Assembly: GCA_005656395.1 (NCBI GenBank)
Contig: SRSI01000020.1
Span: 248,001 to 312,000 of the forward strand
DNA from: Strongyloides papillosus
Lineage: Eukaryota > Nematoda > Chromadorea > Rhabditida > Strongyloididae
DNA length: 64,000 nucleotides
Direction: 5' to 3'
How positions within the stretch are numbered: the first letter of the stretch is position 1; each line of letters starts with the position of its first letter. The notes beneath the pieces were generated by a model. That model had not been told where the DNA came from and ran no database searches. It saw only the letters and a list, made by a program, of their open reading frames with translations. Positions 21,515 through 33,465 of this stretch are shown here, piece by piece. A program made the translations under genes and the position numbers.

Positions 21515-23053
21515 TTATAATCCAATACCTATTCTTCCGTCAATTTTCATTTTTAAAAATTTTTTATAAATGTATTTGATCATGATTAAAGCTGCTATTA
21601 GAACTGATACAATATTCAGGTCAATAAAAAGACTAGTATAACCACCTAACTCTGATATATAACCTGAAAGGGTCAATTTACTAACTTCCTTATAAATATA
21701 ATTTTCCATTTTTAAGTAACTGAATTCAACTCTAATTCTGGAGTCCGTTTTATTTTTAGTTCCATCTAGTGTATAACCTAAATGTTTTGAAAAAAACTCA
21801 GTTCTTATTTCCCCATACGTACATGCTTGTAGACATTTAATATTATCCAATGCAACAGACATAATTTTTTCGTAGTTTTTTAATATTATTATTGGATCAC
21901 ACATTTTCCATCTTTTATATCCCATATAAAACAGAGTACAATTGTAAGGATCATGTAATTTTGTTTTTAACCAATAATCAATATAACACATTGATAATCC
22001 TTCATAATTTCGATTTGGATTGCATCGATTATTGTTGTTCATCAAATAATAAACATATTTACTAAACTTAAGTATATTCTGATTATTTCCGTAAATATAG
22101 AATCTAGGAAAAAAAGAAACATATTTTTTTCTTTCACTGCTATAAACGACAACTTGTTCCTGGAAGCTTAAATTCTCTATAAATGCACTTCGTATTGGTT
22201 TAATAACTAGTGAAATTTTATCCATTTCATCAGGAGATATTTGGTAATAGTCTTTCATCTTAAAATATTTCCCTCTAATTAAAACAAAAGTTTCCTCAAA
22301 CATTTCACAACAATTTTTTTTTCTATTTCCAAAGTAACAAATTTCAAAGAACTAAAATAAGATTACTCAATTTTTATTTATAACATAAACTATATGTAAA
22401 CAAGAAAACATACATCATCACAACTAATATTTTGTTCATCAAAAACAAAACTGTATAACTTCTCTATTGATCCAAATGATTTTACGATTCTTTGTAACAT
22501 GCTTTCAAAATTAAGTAAACTTTCATCATTTAACTCTTTCAGAATTTTATCGTAATTATCAAAACCTCCTCCAGCAGAAAGATAAATCAAAAATTTATTT
22601 AAATCATCATTTTTTAAAGAACTGTCAATAGTAAGTAATTTTTGTTTAATTCTAGAAACATTATATACATCAGAATATTTTGGACACAATGTTATTCCAT
22701 GATACTTTATCCACGGTACATTTTTGATTTTGAATACAGTCATAGTTTTATTTTCTAGAAATTCTTCCATTGTATATATAGTGAGATAGACCGATATTGC
22801 TATTGTTATGATAAGAAAAAAAATCCACACACATTTCTTAGGATAACTTTTTAAACTCCCGAGATAATCTAAACCATGTATCATACCTATCCATGAAGGT
22901 GTTGGAAATTTAGAATTTCTTTTTACCATTTGAATATTAGACAATCTGAAAAAAAATGCTTATCTAAATAAAAGCAACGTACTCAATATCACTATTTCTA
23001 TATCTCCATGAACTGCTTCGTTCGAAAGTGGTATCATTATTAGAACTATTCAT
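21515..23053 (-). CDS. DEG/ENaC channel subunit
   Basis: Three exons on the minus strand, 23053-22983, 22945-22414 and 22351-21515, join in phases 2 and 0 and give 479 aa. The first ATG is at 23053 (MNSSNNDTTFERSSSW). TM1 is at about residues 63-85 after the cytosolic FPTPSWIGMIHGLDYLGS, which occupies the place of the HG gating motif. The extracellular domain begins VPWIKYHGITLCPKY and has CYFGNRKKNCCEMF...RGKYFKM across the second junction, then CLQACTYGEIRTEF before TM2 (about 425-455). Members are amiloride-sensitive sodium channels that are acid-, touch- or peptide-gated. The usual pore G-x-S is not seen: ELGGYTSLFIDLNIVSVL places D-L-N there. The extracellular cysteine set is shorter than in degenerins. 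It is convergent with bestrophin, 29 bp apart. Confidence 0.85.
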
Positions 23054-23510
23054 ATTTTACATTAAATGATCTCAAATTAGATAAACATAATTTAATCTCC
23101 AGAATATATACCTATTTATTAAAATTACTATTTCTTTTGTTATCATCAAATTAATAATTAACATAATTTAATATTTGTAGTAACAAACAAATAATTTAAT
23201 ACTTTTGAGAATTTTTACAACCAATAAATTTGTATTTCAAAATATTCTTTATCTTGTAATCTTATATACCTTTCACATATTTAAAAGATTTCATACCCAA
23301 TTTCTATAACAGATGAACAAAGAAAATGTTAACATGTTTAAAAACTTCAATTATTCAAAAATTTGTATTTTTATTCATTTATGTGAGAAAAATAATGTCA
23401 ACTGTTTTGCTTAAAACTACTAAGTGACACTTCCCCAACTTCGTCCCCTAAACCCGCCATTTCTTCCATATTTTCCATTCTTTTGCATCTAATTTTTTAA
23501 TAACTACACA
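23054..23510. other. Divergent promoter region, DEG/ENaC and LIG1
   Basis: This spacer between divergent genes should hold both promoters. A less AT-rich block at about 23420-23475 (cacttccccaacttcgtcccctaa) lies just upstream of LIG1 and is the likeliest core promoter. No other gene is seen. Confidence 0.45.
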
Positions 23511-23696
23511 TTGCTTTTTAATTTAATTACTTACATTTATCACATATTTGATAAATCTATTTTTCTAGAATATTTTTATTTCATACTGTCGTTCTATTTC
23601 TCAATTACCTGTCGTTTTATTTCGACGTCAACAAAGTTCTTTGTAAAAGCAAGAAATTTCAAAATTACTAATTTCAAAGTTACTAACAACTTAAAA

Positions 23697-25802
23697 ATGT
23701 CAAAAGAGATTATTGAATCCACAAAATGGGAGAAAGGTAAACCAATTCCCTATTTGGCTTTAGCAAAAACAATGGAAGACATTGAAGATACCTCTTCAAG
23801 ATTGGATATTATTAAGAAATTGGCAACATTCTTTGTAACAGCTATTGAATTTTCTCCAGAGGACTTACCTGCATCGGTATATCTTTGTTCAAATCAATTG
23901 GGACCTGTTTATGAAGGGTTGGAGTTGGGTATAGCTGAAGGAAGTTTAATTAAAGCTGTTGCTGAGTCAACAGGAAGGACTGTTGCTCAGATAAAAAATG
24001 ATCTACAAGTTAAGGGTGATCTTGGTATCATTGCCCAGGAAAGCAGATCAAGTCAGCAAGTATTATTCAAGCCAAAACCACTTACTGTTGCAGTGGTTTT
24101 TGATAAGCTGAGGAAGATTGGTAAATCAACTGGTCAGTCTGTAAGTTTAAATTTCTGATAAATTTTGTTGATTTTCGCTGTGGACAACGGTTCCATGGTG
24201 TAGCGGTTAGCACTCAGGACTTTGAATCCTGCGACCCGAGTTCAAATCTCGGTGGAACCTTACTTTTTGACTTTCTTCAATCTATTTTATCATTCTTATT
24301 TCTATAATTTTGTATTTTAGGCGATGAAACAAAAAATTGATCTTATAAAAGGACTTCTTGTTGCATGTAGAGACTCTGAAGCACGTTACATAGTCCGTTG
24401 TCTTAGCGGAAAGTTACGTATTGGATTGGCCGAAGGATCAATATTGGTTGCGCTTTCTAACGCCTTTACTATGTACAGACTAAAATGTGAGAATAAGAAG
24501 GTAGATGATGAGAAGTTAAAAGAGATAATGGCTGGTGATACATTAATACTTAGGACAGCCTATTGTGAATGCCCTAATTTTGATAGGATTATAAAGTATG
24601 CACTAGAAGGAGGAGTTAATTGTCTCCCCGAGAAATGTAAACTTACTCCGGGAATACCACTGAAGCCTATGTTGGCTCATCCAACTAAAGGAATTCAAGA
24701 AGTTATGAAGCGATTTGGGAAAGCAGAATTTGCTTGTGAATGGAAGTATGATGGAGAAAGATGTCAAATCCATAAGACTAAAGATGGTGTTAAGATATTT
24801 AGTAGGAATCAAGAAGACAACACCTCGAAGTATCCTGATATTATCGCTTCTTTACCCCAGTGTTTTTCAGATAATGTTGTTGATTTTATTTCTGATGGTG
24901 AAGTTGTTGCTTGGGATGTATCTAGTAAAAATATACTCCCATTCCAGACACTAAGTACAAGAAAAAGAAAAAATGCCGGAGATTCCGAAATCAAAGTCAC
25001 TGTTTGCGTATTTTTCTTTGATTTACTGTATTTTAACGGTGAACCCTTAGTAAGAAAGACATTCCGAGAGAGAAGGCAAATACTTCGTGATAATTTCAAA
25101 GAAGTTCCTGGAGTTTTCTCCTTTGCTACTTCAATGGACACCACAGATACGGATGAAATCCAAAAGTTCCTCGATGAAGCTGTTAAAGGTAAATGTGAAG
25201 GTTTAATGGTAAAGACTCTTGATGAGCATGCAACATATGAAATAGCTAAGAGATCCCATAATTGGTTGAAATTGAAGAAGGATTATCTTGATGGTGTTGG
25301 TGATACACTTGATCTTGTAGTTATTGGCGGATATCATGGTGCCGGTAAAAGGACTGGTTTTTATGGAGGTTATCTACTGGCTTGTTATGACTATGATATG
25401 GAAGAGTATCAGACTATCTGCAAGCTGGGTACTGGTTTTAAGGATGATGATCTGAAAGTCCAGTATGAATATCTTAATAAATTGGTAATCGAAAAACCTC
25501 GAGCCAGTTATAAATATGATTCAGCGCTAGAACCAGATGTTTGGTTTGATGCAGAAATTGTTTGGGAAATAAAATGTGCAGATCTTAGTATATCACCACT
25601 TCATCAGGCTGGACGTGGACTCGTTGATCCAGATAAGGGGATTTCCCTTAGATTCCCCAGATATTTGCGTCATCGTGAGGATAAGACCTGTGATCAAGCA
25701 ACATCAGCTCAACAAGTTGCTGAGATGTACGAAGCACAAGAAAATGTTAAGAATAGTGATTCAACTTCTAATGTTCCAATGGAGGAAGAAGAAGATTTCT
25801 AA
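23697..25802 (+). CDS. LIG1: DNA ligase I (ATP-dependent)
   Basis: Exons 23697-24140 and 24321-25802 (phase 0) give 641 aa. The DNA-binding domain starts at once ([41 protein letters not shown]). The adenylation domain carries the active-site Lys in [13 protein letters not shown] (about 290), then [11 protein letters not shown] and [14 protein letters not shown]. The OB-fold part has [40 protein letters not shown] and [14 protein letters not shown]. It seals nicks in replication and repair. Human LIG1 has 919 aa with an N-terminal PCNA-binding PIP box and a long disordered tail; that part is missing here. The same frame is open upstream to an ATG at 23511. That start adds 62 residues: a hydrophobic first half, then an acid-free basic segment ([18 protein letters not shown]) resembling a mitochondrial presequence. 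The intron is 180 bp, four times the local norm, because it contains tRNA-Gln. Confidence 0.95.
24189..24260 (+). tRNA. tRNA-Gln (anticodon UUG), inside LIG1 intron
   Basis: Cloverleaf folds by eye over 72 nt: acceptor stem GGTTCCA/TGGAACC, D arm GTGTAGCGGTTAGCAC, anticodon stem CAGGA/TCCTG with loop CTTTGAA (anticodon TTG, reading CAA), and T arm CGAG-TTCAAAT-CTCG. A-box (TGTAGCGGTTAGCAC-like) and B-box (GTTCAAATC) promoters are intact, so RNA polymerase III can transcribe it independently of LIG1. It has the same orientation as the host gene. A T-rich terminator (ctttttga) follows. Confidence 0.96.
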
Positions 25803-26264
25803 AATAATTAAAATTTTTTTATTGAGTAATGTATTTATTTGTATATTATTTATAAAATTATTCTGCTGTCATAAAAATTATAGAAACTTTTCAGATTCTA
25901 CATTTATTAAATGATTATTATGATGCTTACACTAGTTGTAGAATACCTCCCACACCTTTTAATATATTAATGTTTATATAACCAATAAAAAGTTTCTTAA
26001 ATCATTTTGTTAAAATGAAACTTTTTTACTATCAATAAATTATTGAATAACAATACTTTTATTTTACTTATATATAAAAGGAGAAAATTTTCATATGTTT
26101 ATTTTTAATAAAAATATTATTTTTGAAATACAATAGAATGTTAACTTTTTTACAATGGTTTTATTGTTAAAAAATTATTGTCCTTTTTAATATTTCTTCA
26201 TTGGGAGCAGTAGTAAATGTATAAAAGGCAAAATATTAAACATTTATTTATCATTTCTTGAATC
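25803..26264. other. Intergenic, LIG1 3' end
   Basis: AT-rich spacer with the LIG1 3' untranslated region and the promoter of the next same-strand gene. A TATATAAAAG sequence near 26070 and TATAAAAGG at 26220-26228, about 40 bases before the next ATG, resemble TATA boxes. No gene seen. Confidence 0.4.
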
Positions 26265-26966
26265 ATGTTATCATCAATCAAACATTTATTTGTTTTCCTC
26301 ATAAATTTAGCATTGTTTGAAGCTTGTACCATACCAGCAGGATCTCAACTAGTGCAAAATCCAACTTTCCAAGCATATGTATTCCTCCCAATATCATGGA
26401 CATGGGATTCAAGTAGTGCTCCTGCAAATAAAAACTTTAGAAAAATTTCAGCTTCTATTATTGGCTCAACAGTTCAACAAACATCTCCAGATGATGTTAT
26501 AAAAATTATTGATACAGATGTTCGAAGTGTCGTTAAGGATGTTATTAAAAACATGGGTATAGCCTTAGCTGGTTCTAATTTTTCTTTAACTACTACTGCT
26601 AAAGAAATTCCAGAAATGTCTTTAATAACATTGGAACAACTTATTGCTGAAATTTCAAAGCAAACATCCAATGGGGGAGGAACTACGCCATCTACATCAA
26701 ATACAATAAAATGCACAGAATGTTATGTTCTTGAGAATAACTCCGTTAGATACTATGCAAAAGATATTACTAAAGTCCGGCCAGAAAATATTTTCGACTC
26801 AGCTACTGGTTTAGTTCCATATAGCCAATTGTTAACTTTTAATACAACTAATACTCCACTATATTATGATTTTTATTGGGATATTTTTGGTGATAGAATT
26901 CGCACAGCTCTCCAAAATGAAGGAGTTATATTTGATTCTACCATGAAGGCTGGTTCAAATACATGA
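26265..26966 (+). CDS. Secreted protein of unknown function
   Basis: A 233-aa single-exon protein. Residues 1-20 (MLSSIKHLFVFLINLALFEA) form a clear signal peptide with likely cleavage before or at Cys21. The mature part is mixed alpha/beta in character. It has only three cysteines (C21 and a CTEC pair at about 145-148), a short Gly/Thr/Ser linker (SNGGGTTPSTSN) in the middle, and a C-terminal block rich in Tyr/Asp/Phe (PLYYDFYWDIFGDRIR). I recognise no domain. A TATA-like sequence directly upstream and the compact gene suggest strong, perhaps stage-specific expression of an extracellular product. Confidence 0.75.
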   Translation: MLSSIKHLFVFLINLALFEACTIPAGSQLVQNPTFQAYVFLPISWTWDSSSAPANKNFRKISASIIGSTVQQTSPDDVIKIIDTDVRSVVKDVIKNMGIALAGSNFSLTTTAKEIPEMSLITLEQLIAEISKQTSNGGGTTPSTSNTIKCTECYVLENNSVRYYAKDITKVRPENIFDSATGLVPYSQLLTFNTTNTPLYYDFYWDIFGDRIRTALQNEGVIFDSTMKAGSNT

Positions 26967-27385
26967 ATTTAACCCCAAAACATTTATTTATAAAATATTA
27001 TTTTTAAGAGTTTTTTCCTAATCTCTACAAAATTACTTTCAATAAATACTTTTCCATTTTATTTTATTTTCTTTTCCATTTAAGAATTTTCCAGAAGTTT
27101 GTTCTGAATTTTATGGTCAATAATTATTATTATGTTAGCACTTTTTATTGGTAAAGTTATCATATATAAAAATTTAATACATTATGATCTTTATATACAT
27201 ACTGGAAGTCATATTATTTTTAAATAAACATAAATGTTTTCATAAACATTTAATATTAAGACTTGTATAAAATAATTCATTTCTCCTCCTTTTCCGCTAC
27301 ATTCTTGAATGATTTATTGGGCATTATTTAAAAGGTATATAAAAATTTTATATCATTATTTAGAGAGTTTATTTTTATTTCTAAA
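26967..27385. other. Intergenic, no gene
   Basis: Short AT-rich spacer between the secreted protein and NAD synthetase, on the same strand. It contains the upstream 3' untranslated region and the downstream promoter. A tataaaaatttta sequence lies about 40 bases before the NAD synthetase ATG. Confidence 0.4.
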
Positions 27386-29658
27386 ATGTCAACTAAACAT
27401 GTTCATGTTTCTGTGTGTACATTAAATAATTGGTCACTGGACTTTGATGGTAATGTTAAAAGAATTATACAATGTAAGTTTTTTTATTACAATTTAATAT
27501 AATATTAAATGGTAATTTTAAGCATGTCGAGAAGCTTACGAAAGAGGAGCAAAAATTCGTGTTGGCCCGGAACTTGAAATAACTGGTTACAGTTGTTTAG
27601 ATCATTTCAATGAAATTGATACAGAAACTTTTGCATGGGAAAGTTTAAAAAAAATTGTTGATGCCTCAATTAATATGAGAAGTCTTTTAATCATTACTTC
27701 AATGCCAATAAGATATAAACTTACATTGTATAACTGTGCCATAGCTATTAATAATGGGAAAATTATTTTCATAAGAGCAAAACAAAGTTTATGTGATGAT
27801 GGAGTTTATAGAGAAGGAAGATATTTTAATAGTTGGAAGATGGTTGGAGAATATGTGACATTTGAGATACCTCCCGAATATACTTTTACTCAAACTTCTG
27901 TTCCTTTCGGTGATGGGATTTTGAAATCAGAAGATGGTGTAACTGTTGGTTTTGAAATTTGTGAAGAATTATGGACTTGCCAATCACCTCATAAAATGTT
28001 AACTTTAGAGAATGTTGATATAATTTGTAACCCTTCAGCTTCTCATCACGTTTTATCAAAATCATCTCATAGATTGAATCAACTTCTACTCGGAACTACA
28101 GCAAAACTTGGAGGAGTCTATTTGTATAGCAACTTTAGAGGTTGTGATGGAGAGAGAGTATTTTTCGATGGGATGTCTAGTATAGCACAAAACGGGAAAT
28201 TATTTTGTCAAATCGATCAATTTTCAATTGAAGATGTCGAGGTTGCGGATGCCATTATTGATTTAGATGATTCTAGAAATTATAGAAAAAATATTGCATC
28301 AAATAGAAATGCTTCGTCATTTTCTATAACAAATCCTTACATTAATTTTCCATTAAATTTACTAGGTGCAGATGAAAAAGAGTTAAGTGAACCGATAGAA
28401 CCTAAAATTTTAAGTGAAGTTGAGGAATTATCTCTCGGTCCACCAACTTATTTATGGCATTACTTAAGGAGAAGTAAGCAAGCTGGTTATTTTGTACCAT
28501 TATCAGGTGGTATGGATAGTGCTTCTGTTGCAACAATGGTTAGATTAATGTGTGAACAAGTTGTTAATTGTCGGAAAAGATATATAGAAAAATATGGTCC
28601 AGATAAATCTGATCCTTCACATTATTATATGGGGGAAATTGTTAATTGTACAGGAAAGGAACTTTGTGAAAAAATTTTGTTTACTTGCTATATGGGTTCT
28701 AAAAATTCTTCCAATTTTACCAGAGAATCAGCATTATCATTAGCTAATGATTTAGGATCAAGACATTCCAGTGTTTTGATTGATACAATAGTTGATAGTT
28801 GTCTTAGTGTTTTTAACACAATTTATAATTTTATTCCATCATTCAAGAGTACTGATAATAGAGAAATAATGGCACTTCAAAATATTCAAGCACGTATTAG
28901 AATGGTCTTAGCATACTTATTTGCTCAATTATCTTTGGTTGGAGAAAAGCGGCCAGGTAATTTGTTAGTTCTTGCATCTGCTAATGTTGATGAAAGCTTA
29001 ATAGGATATCTAACAAAATACGATTGTTCATCAGCAGATTTTAATCCAATTGGAAGTTTGTGTAAAAGTCATTTGCGTTCCTTTTTAAATTATGTAATCT
29101 CAACATATAATTTCAATTCTTTAACAAGGTAATATTTGTAATTGTAATGATAATATAATTTTTAGAATTACTAATTCACCACCGTCAGCTGAATTAAGAC
29201 CACTAGTTGATGGAGAAGTTGCTCAAACAGATGAGGTTGTTTTTTAATAAATTTTAATTAACTATATATTTTGTTATTTAGGAGGAGATAGGATTGACTT
29301 ATGATGAATTATCAACAATTGGTAAACTTCGACAACCCCGAAATATGGGGCCATACTCGATGTTTTTAAAATTAAGTCATCTTTGGAGTAAAAAGATGTC
29401 TCAGGAAGAGGTAGCTAATAAAGTAAAATTGTTTTACAGAAGATATGCTATTAATAGACATAAGTGCACTGTTCTCACTCCATGTATGTTTTTTTTTGTA
29501 TTTTTCATAATTACTTTATATTTTTAGCTTATCATGTTACAACATATTCAAATGATGATCATAGAAATGATCATAGGCCTTTCCTTTATCCAGATTTTAA
29601 GATGCAATTTGATAAAATTGATGCAGCTGTAAAAGAACGTAAGGAAAGAAAACTCTGA
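27386..29658 (+). CDS. NADSYN1: Glutamine-dependent NAD(+) synthetase
   Basis: Five exons, 27386-27473, 27523-29128, 29166-29235, 29282-29483 and 29528-29658, sum to 699 codons (698 aa; human 706). The last step of NAD synthesis: nicotinate adenine dinucleotide plus glutamine-derived ammonia plus ATP gives NAD. The N-terminal nitrilase (glutaminase) domain has its Glu-Lys-Cys triad: GPELEITGYSC (E48), IRAKQSL (K116) and FEICEELWT (C176). The synthetase domain has the PP-loop VPLSGGMDSAS, CYMGSKNSS, QNIQARIRMVLAYLFAQLS, ASANVDESLIGYLTKYDCSSADFNPIG and KMGPYSMF-like NMGPYSMFLKLSHLW. Introns are 36-49 bp. Both active sites look intact. It is cytosolic in other animals. Confidence 0.96.
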
Positions 29659-29922
29659 ATTGGTTTTTATTTACTAAATATCATTAATAGTTTGTTAGAT
29701 CTATAAAAATAAATTTTTTTATAGTATTTTTAAAGTGAATTCTTATATCCTTGATACAATTTAATTATTATTATTCTAACCTTTAGAATTAATTTATATA
29801 CTATTAAAATTTAATTGGTGCTGAAATTGAAGTAACGACTGCTAATGTTAACATTCTTCTATATTATAAATAAATAATATTAAATAAAACTATTTTTTAA
29901 ATATTTATAAAGAAAAAATTTT

Positions 29923-30453
29923 TTAAATTTTCGAGTTTCGACAATGAAAAAGTTTAATGTCAGATAATAATGCTTCGAATGCATTATTCTTATTTTTTCT
30001 ACGCCACTCAGATTCAATCTCTTTCATCATAGAACGGGTTTCACCAGCGTCTTCAGTAACATCTTTACCATCTATTTTAATTCGGTGGCCTTTCTCCTTA
30101 AATAGGCATACTTCCCTAAGGTAGTTACACCAATCCACAGTGGTGCTATGATTCATTTCCAGTTCATGTTTACAAAACTCAATGGAAGTCAATCCATGAG
30201 ACCAGCAATAAAAAAACAAAATTGCTGTTCTGAAGGGTAATTTGAAACCCTCAAACCACGTACCAACTCTTATTCCAACATCTTTTCTGCACTCTTTCAC
30301 ATAACATCTCCAACGAATTTGCTTACCCACTACCATTTTCATTCCATGACCATTTGAACATATCTTTGTACTTGGTAAAAGGTCGTGTTCTTGAAGGAAT
30401 TTGATGGATCTTTCCTCATCAGGTATGCTATCACAAAGTTTGAAAAGAGCCAT
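29923..30453 (-). CDS. Truncated Merlin/ISXO2-like transposase, possibly domesticated
   Basis: A 176-aa single-exon frame. Residues 28-115 fit the N-terminal part of Merlin (IS1016/ISXO2-like) transposases: a zinc-ribbon-like region (CSNGHGMKMV, then RWRCYVKECRKDVGIRVGTWFEGFKLPF), the helical ILFFYCWSHGLTSIEFCKHELEMNHSTTVDW and CNYLREVC. Full Merlin proteins continue with an iGGxGxxVEIDES motif and a DDE catalytic core. Here the frame has HRIKIDGKDV at that point and ends 60 residues later without the rest, so it cannot be catalytically complete. No terminal inverted repeats were identified by eye. It may be a decayed element, or a retained DNA-binding domain. The frame being open for 176 codons in such AT-rich DNA argues for some constraint. 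Confidence 0.65.
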   Translation of the reverse strand: MALFKLCDSIPDEERSIKFLQEHDLLPSTKICSNGHGMKMVVGKQIRWRCYVKECRKDVGIRVGTWFEGFKLPFRTAILFFYCWSHGLTSIEFCKHELEMNHSTTVDWCNYLREVCLFKEKGHRIKIDGKDVTEDAGETRSMMKEIESEWRRKNKNNAFEALLSDIKLFHCRNSKI

Positions 30454-33400
30454 TTTAGAACTAGTTTATTGATAATACAAATAAGAGTAATTTATAATAA
30501 ATGATTATTAATGTCAAATATCAAATACCTTTTTAATTAAATTCTTTATTCAAAGGCTTTTAATTTCCTCAGACACTTTATTAACAATAAACTCTCTGGG
30601 AAAATAATTTTTTACTGTTAGTATAATACTCGAAATTTATCAATTTATAATATGTAAAAAATTTTGATAATATTAGATCATTTTAATGTTTTATGTACCA
30701 CAGTTGAAATGTGACCAAGACTTTTTAGAGTACTTTTATTCATTTGAATTAATTTCTTTACTTTTTTTTTATAAAATCGAATTGAAAATTATATGTATAA
30801 AAGTTTTTATACCTTTAAAATTTTTAAATAATATTTATACGTATTATAAAAATTTAGTATTTATGAAAACATATAATTTATGATAAATCAGATCACATTA
30901 TTTATTATACTTACTTTTTATTTATCTTGTATTTATTTACAACATAAAAGAATATGTTTAAAAAAAACTTTTGTCATTTAATTTAATAAATAAAATTTCT
31001 TCTAATTAATGTATAGTTGCATAAAAATAAAAGCTTAATATAAGTGAATAGAAAATTTTTTGTTTATATTTCATTTATAATAAAATGACAGTATATGGTA
31101 ACAGCTAAGATAAAGAGAAATGATTAAATAAGATATGATATACATATTTAAACAAAAAATTAACATAACTAATCATTGAATTACACTAAAATTTAATAAA
31201 TATATAATTACTAGGGATTTTAAATCAATTACTATTAAATAGATTTTGGGGATTTATTAATTATAAACAAATATTATTTAAAATTGGAGGAGATCCTCCT
31301 ACCGATATTAGATATATTTCTTTTTATTTTATCTTTTTCATTGAGATGTGAGTTTTAGAAATATGTTTTGTCTTTTTTTTAAATTTAAATTGATATTTTT
31401 GTCAAATTACACGGATTTTCTTTTTTTAATATGAGTTAATTTTCCTTTATTTAAAAAATTTTGTTTTTTACACTATTTATTATTTTGTATTTTAAAATTC
31501 TTTATTTTTCTAAAAGAGTACACAAAAATATATTTATTAATAACTTAATGCTAAAAGAGAATGTATTTTTTTTATTTTATAAATACAACTCAAAATCAAG
31601 TCAAATTAGTGGGTGTTTCATCAATGATTGGAATATTTAAAAAGATGTTCAATCTTTCTTTCATTGTTTCTTTCTTTACTTAGTTTTGAAGATTTTTGCT
31701 GTGTTGTGGCAGTTTATATTTATGTTATATAAGTGATGTAATATATATATTTATCATACCTCATCCTAAAATCTATTATTTTAAGAGGGCGTTTATTTGT
31801 GACTCAATATTAATATTCTAAAAAATATTTTTGTTATTAAAATTTATGTTATTATGTTTATCTCAATAAAAGTATAAAATTCTTCTTAATCCTTAATTCC
31901 AAACTTCTTGGAGTATAATATCAATATTTTTGTTATTAACTAAACTACATTCTCTAGTGTCTTAGTATTTTTTCTATATTACATAATTAATAGTTGTGAA
32001 TAAGTTGTAAAAGAAACAATACTTGTTCATAGAATTTTAATAAAGTACTAATAGAAGTAGTTACATATAAGATTGAGTTTAGAAAAGTAATAAATAATTT
32101 TGTTATTTTAGCTACTTTCAATAACTTTTATGTATTATAAAAAATATATCACATTTTTAAAAGGATAGTGATAAAAAAAATGTTGTTTTGAAAAGATAGG
32201 AAAATAGATTCTCTAAATGTGGTGAGAAACTCATTTTTTTAATAGGAGAATGAGAGAGAAACAAAAAAATTATGATGAAATAAAGTAAAACAGTTTGTCT
32301 TTTCTTTTAACAATCTAACTCTTGTTCTTCTAATTTTCTACCTTCTCTATGTATAAATATTATATATACATATATTATTATATAAATAGTGGGATTAGGA
32401 TAATAATGCCTATATAATATAATGAAATACTCAAGACACATTCTTGTTGATCCAATAGTATTATAAGAAAATGTGATTAGAAAATAGACATTATTTAGTT
32501 ATTATTTATCTTTTCTATATATTCCATTTCCCACCTATAATTCATTTAAACTAATTTACTACTTTAACTTCGTTAACTTTCTTTACCATATTATTAATAG
32601 AATAAAATAAATAAGTGAAAGCTTTTTTTTTCATCAAAATATTTTTATATAATTATTGTGCAATTAACTCCATTGAATTAATTAACAATCTTAACTTTAT
32701 ATCTTTGAATTAATTTGTCTTTAAGTACTAAAACTTCAAAATTATCGTAAAATCAATTGTCTACCAAATTATGCTTTATTTTATTATCCAACATCTGTTC
32801 CTCTTCTACATAATAATGTTCCCTTCTAAATGGATTTGGGTATTCTTTAAAATATATCTTTTGTCTCATTAAAGGACTTTCTTTGTAAAAATTTATTTAT
32901 ATAAAACTGAAAATTATATATAAAAGTGCATATATCTACAATTATCAAAAGTAACATTATTCATTTTCCTCTACAATATGTGATTCATCACTCTTTTCTC
33001 TTATCATCGATATATTATTATTTTGAGAAACTCTAAAATTAAATTTTATCATTATTCATCTAGAAATACATACTATATCATTATCATCATATTATAACTC
33101 CATTTTGATATATTTATTAAAATATTTTTAACAAACCAGAACATATTTATTGAGTGATTTTAACATTAACTGAGATGATACATAACTATTAATATTTAAG
33201 AAGGTAAATATTAAAAAAATCTTTTGTCTGTTCTTTATATCTATACATATATTAAAATGACATATACACTTTTTCAAAATACTTATTGAAAGACTAAAAA
33301 TGTAGAAAAAATTTTTGTGAAAACCCCTTTAATTTTTTTTAAATTAAGTAAATACAGAAAACGTGACTTTAAATAATAGATTAAATTAAAATAACTTACT

Positions 33401-33465
33401 AAATGTTTTTTACAGTTGTTTTATATATTTTATATTATAGAATTTTATAATAACGTTTTAAAAAG
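30454..33465. other. Three-kilobase AT-rich spacer
   Basis: No coding frame or RNA gene could be supported between the transposase relic and profilin. Purine-rich and pyrimidine-rich blocks alternate near 32160-32340. A TATATTATAG acceptor ending at 33440, 25 bases before the profilin ATG, may be a spliced-leader site or the end of a 5' untranslated intron. Confidence 0.5.

Noticed and set aside
30686..30883. 65-codon frame
   Set aside because: Composition is that of random AT-rich sequence (Phe, Ile, Lys, Tyr, Asn); no support.
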